Below are positions 63,378 through 64,000 of a stretch of DNA of 64,000 nt, in pieces. Source of the DNA: Tenuifilum sp040752515 (GTDB taxonomy: Bacteria; Bacteroidota; Bacteroidia; Bacteroidales; Tenuifilaceae); the NCBI GenBank assembly GCA_040752515.1, contig JBFMGQ010000012.1:1-64000 (forward strand), written 5' to 3'. Both the position numbers and the translations under genes were made by a program. The notes under the pieces are model-generated. The model saw nothing but the letters and a program-made list of their open reading frames with translations, had not been told where the DNA came from and searched no databases. The stretch's first letter is position 1. Each line of letters starts with the position of its first letter.

Positions 63378-64000
63378 CTAGGCAAAATCTTTATTGTTCA
63401 TCAAAACATCATTCACAAAGTTCTTTATTTGCTGCTCATCTTGCTTTTTGCAAATCAATAGAACATCGGCGGTGTCAACCACAATATAATCGTCCAATCC
63501 TTGTATTACGGCAAGTTTATTCCTGGGAATATTGAAAATGGAGTTACTGGTTTGGTAAAGCATTAGCTGTTGAGCAATGGCAGCATTGCCATTTTGGTCG
63601 TGGGGTAGGTGAGTGTAAAGCGATCCCCAGGTTCCAAGATCGGACCAGCCAAATTCCGAGCAGAAAACATAAACATTGTCAGCCTTTTCCATTACCCCAT
63701 AGTCAATGGATATATTCCTGCATTCAGAGTATGCTGTTGCAATGGAGTTGGCCTCGTTATGGGTTCCGTAAACCGATGAAAGTTCCTTAAAAATACTGCT
63801 AACCTCGGGTAAGTGGCTCTCGAGGGCTGCAGTAATAGAATCAATACTCCAAATAAATAAACCTGAGTTCCAGAAAAACTCACCACTTTCCACGAATTTT
63901 TGAGCCAGTTCAAGGTTTGGTTTTTCAGTAAATGTTTTAACCTTGTAAAGCGAAGGAACCTCCTTAACCGGTTTCCCAATCTGGATATACCCGTAACCTG
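63378..64000 (-). CDS. mannose-1-phosphate guanylyltransferase, C-terminal part
   Basis: Open to the right edge of the window, about 206 residues visible (stop at 63378). Visible features of the ManC/RfbM nucleotidyltransferase: GYGYIQIGKPVKEV, FTEKPNLELAQKFV, FFWNSGLFIWSIDSI, SIDYGVMEKADNV, GWSDLGTWGSLY, LAVIQGLDDYIVVDTADVLL. It makes GDP-mannose from GTP and mannose-1-phosphate, feeding the surface-glycan pathways. The N-terminal GTP-binding motif is beyond the window. An internal GTG in the frame (63891-63893) is not the start. Confidence 0.92.
   Translation of the reverse strand, partial: GYGYIQIGKPVKEVPSLYKVKTFTEKPNLELAQKFVESGEFFWNSGLFIWSIDSITAALESHLPEVSSIFKELSSVYGTHNEANSIATAYSECRNISIDYGVMEKADNVYVFCSEFGWSDLGTWGSLYTHLPHDQNGNAAIAQQLMLYQTSNSIFNIPRNKLAVIQGLDDYIVVDTADVLLICKKQDEQQIKNFVNDVLMNNKDFA

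Noticed and set aside
63378..63893. A short protein starting at GTG 63893
   Set aside because: The frame continues upstream to the window edge with conserved guanylyltransferase residues, so the gene is only cut by the window.

Overview
The window is chromosomal DNA of a Bacteroidota bacterium. It carries a complete type IX secretion/gliding core in the order porP/sprF-gldK-gldL-gldM-gldN, found only in this phylum. Several starts are preceded by the Bacteroidota -7 promoter box TAnnTTTG. Large beta-strand-repeat surface proteins and many short intergenic palindromes typical of the phylum point the same way. I cannot name a genus. No tRNA, rRNA or CRISPR array was seen.

Layout. 1-127: 3' remnant of an IS3-family element. 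750-25040: two giant, divergently transcribed paralogous surface proteins (about 3467 and 4156 residues from the chosen starts) with signal peptides, repeated beta-strand modules, C-terminal Ig-like domains and the same unusual C-terminal end. Their intergenic and flanking DNA is packed with dispersed repeats. 26216-29511: Wza-like export lipoprotein and Wzc-like tyrosine autokinase. 29679-41163: a very AT-rich glycan locus (flippase, two GT4 glycosyltransferases, Wzy-like polymerase, asparagine-synthetase-like amidotransferase, two ATP-grasp proteins, a phosphatidylserine-decarboxylase homologue, DUF354, NodB-like deacetylase) that looks horizontally acquired. 41437-45370 (minus): the three-enzyme UDP-N-acetyl-L-fucosamine pathway (capE, capF, capG type), interrupted by a GxxExxY nuclease-like gene bounded by inverted repeats. 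46046-50774: nucleotidyltransferase-like protein, radA, FAD oxidoreductase, double ABC ATPase. 50771-53113 (minus): class A penicillin-binding protein. 53411-56902: topA and an arginase-fold protein lacking metal ligands. 57123-63308: the type IX secretion operon. 63378-64000 (minus): 3' part of a mannose-1-phosphate guanylyltransferase.

How it fits together. The glycan locus plus UDP-FucNAc and GDP-mannose precursor genes would build and export a surface polysaccharide through Wzx/Wzy/Wza/Wzc. The por/gld operon encodes the machine that exports surface proteins, and the two giants are plausible clients, though they lack a recognisable type A or B sorting domain.

The most unusual signal is in the repeats. 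Short modules recur in fixed order at many intergenic sites. They flank the fucosamine gene block as direct repeats, form an approximately 87-bp inverted-repeat element between two of its genes, and bound the GxxExxY gene as 23-bp inverted repeats. A related 48-bp palindrome lies in frame inside capF. This suggests an undescribed mobile or repair-associated unit linking GxxExxY nucleases to these repeats.
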